Assembly (NCBI GenBank): GCA_900538765.1
Contig: UQAB01000007.1
Coordinates: 1 to 64,000, forward strand
Direction of reading: 5' to 3'
Source of the DNA: an uncultured Azospirillum sp.
GTDB lineage: Bacteria > Pseudomonadota > Alphaproteobacteria > RF32 > CAG-239
Length of the DNA stretch: 64,000 nt
The notes below the pieces were generated by a model. That model ran no database searches, was not told the DNA's origin, and saw nothing but the letters and a program-made list of their open reading frames with translations. Shown in pieces: positions 61,345 through 64,000 of this stretch (positions are counted from its first letter, which is position 1; every line of letters begins with the position of its first letter). Both the position numbers and the translations under genes were made by a program.

Positions 61345-62091
61345 ATGAAAAAAACATCACTTGTTTTAGGTATGTTTGTCGCGCTGGGATTATTGTCCGG
61401 CTGCTCGTCGACAAAAGAAACCATTGAAAATCCGACTGCCGAACAGGTTTATAATCAGGCTTATGAACTGCTGGAGCGCACCTCATATAAAAAAGCGGCC
61501 GAAACATTTGAAAAAGTCGAAATGGAGCACCCTTATTCCAAGTGGGCGACACAGGCAAAAATCATGAGTGCTTACGCTTATTACAAAGACAAGGATTATG
61601 ACAGCGCCATTATCAATATTGACCGGTTCATTAAATTTCACCCCGGCAATAAAGATATCGCTTATGCCTACTATTTGAAAGCTCTGTGTTATTATGACCA
61701 AATTGCGCCGGTTGAAAAGGATCAAAGCAACAGCGAACGCGCGCTGGAAGCTTTCCGCCAGGTTGTCATCCGTTTCCCGAATACCGAATATGCCAAAGAT
61801 GCCGAGTTCAAAATGGCGTTGGCCAGCGACCATCTGGCCGGGCATGAAATGGAAATCGGCCGTTATTACCTGTCGCAGGAAAACTACCTTTCTGCATTGA
61901 ACCGTTTTTCCGGTGTCGTGAATAATTATCAGACCACAACCCATATTGAAGAAGCCCTGTATCGCCAGACCGAAATTTATACCATCATCGGCTTGCCGGA
62001 CGAAGCACAGCTTTCGGCAAAAGTCTTACAGCATAACTATCCCAAGAGCAAATGGTCCGCGCGTGCTCAAAGGCTGGTAAAGGAAAAATAG
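61345..62091 (+). CDS. bamD: Outer-membrane assembly lipoprotein BamD
   Basis: TPR lipoprotein of the Bam complex, which inserts beta-barrels into the outer membrane. The lipobox is LLSGC (Cys at about 20) and five TPR units follow (AEQVYNQAYELLERTSYKKA; YAYYKDKDYDSAIINIDRF; ALEAFRQVVIRFPNTEYA). The 248 residues match BamD/ComL length. The order lpxC-bamD-recN is characteristic of Alphaproteobacteria. Confidence 0.94.
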   Translation: MKKTSLVLGMFVALGLLSGCSSTKETIENPTAEQVYNQAYELLERTSYKKAAETFEKVEMEHPYSKWATQAKIMSAYAYYKDKDYDSAIINIDRFIKFHPGNKDIAYAYYLKALCYYDQIAPVEKDQSNSERALEAFRQVVIRFPNTEYAKDAEFKMALASDHLAGHEMEIGRYYLSQENYLSALNRFSGVVNNYQTTTHIEEALYRQTEIYTIIGLPDEAQLSAKVLQHNYPKSKWSARAQRLVKEK

Positions 62092-62098
62092 GCAAAAG

Positions 62099-63763
62099 AT
62101 GCTCACGGCGCTGTCAATAAATAATGTTGTATTGATTGATAAACTGGACTTGGAATTCAAGTCCGGTTTAAGCGTCCTGACCGGCGAAACCGGCGCAGGA
62201 AAGTCCATCCTGCTCGATTCTCTCGGCTTGGTCTTGGGGAACCGGGCGGAAGCGTCAATGATACGGCAGGGGGCTGATAAACTCAGCGTTTCGGCAGTTT
62301 TTGAGCTCTCTGCGGAAAATAAGGAATTAGCTGTACTGCTTGACGAATATGAAATCGAAACATCGGACGAACTGCTGATTAAAAGGACGCTGAACCGTGA
62401 TGGCAAAGGCAAAATTTTCATTAACGACCAGCCGGTCGGTGCCAGGCTTCTGAAAGAAATCGGCAGATATCTGGTGGAAATTCACGGGCAGTTTGACAAT
62501 CAGGGCTTGCTCAATCCGGCCAACCACCGGGATGTTCTTGATGCGTTCGGCAATTATAAAACGACGGCGGAAGAAGTCAAAAAATGCTGGCAAGCCTATA
62601 AACAGGCGGAAAAAGCCAGAAAAGAAGCCGAAGAAAATATCGCCCGCGCCAAAAGCGATGAAGAAGACCTCCGCCACTGGATTGGCGAGCTGGAAAAATT
62701 GAATACCTTTGCCGGGGAAGAAGAAGCCCTGTCACAAAAACGCCTGGAATTGATGAATGCTGAAAAATTGTTAGACAGTCTTAATTATGCTTATGCATCA
62801 TTGAATGGAAATTTTGATATTATTGCCGCCGTTCGTCAGGCACAGGCGGCAATGGACAAGGCCAATCAGGTTGTTGACGGCAAGTATGACGATATTATCA
62901 ATATGCTGGAACAAACGCTGATAAATGCCGAGGAGGCGGTAAACGAAATTGAAGCCGCCAGCCGGAACATCAGCTTGAATCAAAATGAGCTTGATAGTGT
63001 GGAAGAGCGTATTTTTACCCTGCGCTCCGTTGCACGCAAACATCAGGTAAATGTGGATGAATTGCCTGAAGTTCTGGAAAAATTCCGGCAGCAGTTAAAC
63101 GCAATAGAACTGGGCGAAGACGGTATCCGCCAACTGCGCCAGGCCGAGGAACGCGCCAAACTTTCGTATGTCGAAGCCGCTAATGAACTGAGCGGCAAAC
63201 GCAAAGCCGCGGCACTGATTCTAGACAGTCGGGTTATGGCTGAACTGACGCCGCTCAAAATGGAAAAAGCCCGTTTTGTAACGCAGGTTGAAAAGCTTGA
63301 GGCAGACGGTTGGTCCGAACATGGCATTGACAGCATTTCTTTTACGGTATCAACCAACCCCAACTCACCGCAAGGGCCGCTGAACAAAATTGCTTCCGGC
63401 GGAGAGCTGGCACGTTTTATGTTGGCGTTAAAAGTTAATTTGGCGCAAAGTTCAAGCGTTTCGGCGATGATATTTGACGAGGTAGATGCCGGTGTCGGCG
63501 GCGCGACGGCTAAAGCTGTCGGCGAACGTCTGGCGCGTCTGGCGAAAGATGTCCAGGTTCTGGTTGTTACGCACTCTCCGCAGGTAGCCGCCAGCGGCAA
63601 TCATCATTATAAAGTCGAGAAGACGACATCTGATAATGTAACGACAACCTTCGTCCGCGAGTTGAACGGCAATGAACGTCAGGAAGAAATCGCCCGGATG
63701 CTTGCCGGCGAAACCATTACCGATGAAGCCCGCGCTGCTGCCAAAGTCCTCCTGACTGCTTGA
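62099..63763 (+). CDS. recN: DNA repair protein RecN
   Basis: SMC-like ATPase acting early in double-strand break repair. The 554-residue protein has Walker A TGETGAGKSILLDS near 33, two long coiled coils (about 160-360), the signature KIASGGELARFMLAL, and Walker B MIFDEVDAGVGG. It starts 7 bases after the bamD stop, so the two are cotranscribed. Confidence 0.95.
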   Translation: MLTALSINNVVLIDKLDLEFKSGLSVLTGETGAGKSILLDSLGLVLGNRAEASMIRQGADKLSVSAVFELSAENKELAVLLDEYEIETSDELLIKRTLNRDGKGKIFINDQPVGARLLKEIGRYLVEIHGQFDNQGLLNPANHRDVLDAFGNYKTTAEEVKKCWQAYKQAEKARKEAEENIARAKSDEEDLRHWIGELEKLNTFAGEEEALSQKRLELMNAEKLLDSLNYAYASLNGNFDIIAAVRQAQAAMDKANQVVDGKYDDIINMLEQTLINAEEAVNEIEAASRNISLNQNELDSVEERIFTLRSVARKHQVNVDELPEVLEKFRQQLNAIELGEDGIRQLRQAEERAKLSYVEAANELSGKRKAAALILDSRVMAELTPLKMEKARFVTQVEKLEADGWSEHGIDSISFTVSTNPNSPQGPLNKIASGGELARFMLALKVNLAQSSSVSAMIFDEVDAGVGGATAKAVGERLARLAKDVQVLVVTHSPQVAASGNHHYKVEKTTSDNVTTTFVRELNGNERQEEIARMLAGETITDEARAAAKVLLTA

Positions 63764-63882
63764 TTTTGCCTTGCAAGTTTAGATTTTTCCGGCAGATAAC
63801 TCTCAAAAAACCTCTTGTTAAAAACAAAAAATACAGCTATTCTCATCCCAGATTTCAAATTGTATGTTAAAGGATTGAAAAC

Positions 63883-64000
63883 ATGACTGTAAGAACCAGA
63901 TTTGCGCCGAGCCCGACCGGTTATATGCACATCGGCAACCTGCGCACGGCATTGTATGAATACCTGATTGCCAAGGCAGATGCTGACGGAACGTTTATTC
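63883..64000 (+). CDS. gltX: Glutamyl-tRNA synthetase, N-terminal part
   Basis: The first 39 codons of GltX, cut by the window end. The class I start is unmistakable: RTRFAPSPTGYMHIGNLRTA, with HIGN as the HIGH motif. GATTGAAA lies before the start. Alphaproteobacteria often have two gltX genes; which one this is cannot be seen. Confidence 0.9.
   Translation, partial: MTVRTRFAPSPTGYMHIGNLRTALYEYLIAKADADGTFI

Noticed and set aside
1..64000. CRISPR arrays, tRNA genes, integrases or transposases
   Set aside because: I looked in the intergenic regions and proteins and saw none; short tRNA-like patches could not be folded.

Overview
This window reads as a chromosomal segment of a motile, probably anaerobic alphaproteobacterium with a modest G+C content. 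Class-level markers are FlbT, FliX and a TrcR/DUF1013 regulator, the maf-rng-yacG gene order, an RNase P RNA, and a 6S RNA next to zapA. HydF and HydG, the maturases of [FeFe] hydrogenase, together with the Bat operon point to an anoxic and perhaps gut-associated lifestyle. A relationship to the uncultured gut Alphaproteobacteria is inference; no marker that settles it is present.

Layout. 1-5.2 kb: leftward Bat operon (DUF4381 protein, BatA, BatB/C fusion, BatD), with a promoter at the left edge that fires out of the window. 5.2-10.2 kb: accessory block with a 46-residue basic protein, an orphan gene, and three tandem paralogues of an unrecognised family, each with its own promoter and terminator. 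10.2-17.7 kb: tyrS, anmK, a secreted Cys-rich protein gene containing an in-frame palindrome-rich insert, and a eukaryotic-type ileS. 17.7-23.3 kb: a structured leader in front of a frameshifted secreted lectin-like gene, then two large repeat proteins. 23.3-32.1 kb: alr, tatD-like, tcdA-like, hydF, hydG, a HAD-like protein that lacks its nucleophile, an ABC-F ATPase and a small helical protein. 32.2-39.3 kb: flbT, four flagellin genes and a Sel1-repeat protein. 39.3-47.6 kb: a YmdB-like phosphodiesterase, 6S RNA, zapA, a ThiE-like protein, efp, a degenerate inositol monophosphatase, an OmpA-like protein, rpmE, a membrane protein with a cyclase-like end, and trcR. 47.6-54.8 kb: small exported proteins, a pilin-like protein, fliX, dksA, maf, rng and yacG. 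54.8-56.1 kb: second copy of the structured leader in front of an intact lectin-like gene. 56.2-64 kb: leftward mraZ-rsmH-ftsL-ftsI, and rightward rnpB, lpxC, bamD, recN and the start of gltX.

The most interesting signal is a leader of about 290 nt present twice (17731-18016 and 54915-55209). Its long-range helix is kept by many compensatory base changes, it has a conserved pseudoknot candidate, and it ends in a terminator hairpin followed by a ribosome-binding site that can pair with an upstream AACATCC. Both copies precede secreted proteins that share an N-terminal Cys module and a C-terminal VRPV(L/F)AF lectin-type end. The end of the intact copy has the C-ending, AAC/TAC-rich codon pattern of a diversity-generating retroelement variable region. 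No reverse transcriptase or template repeat lies in the window, so such a system would act in trans. Secondary signals are the three-paralogue family with 22-34 bp palindromes at the predicted transcription start, and an in-frame palindromic insert similar in style to Rickettsia palindromic elements.
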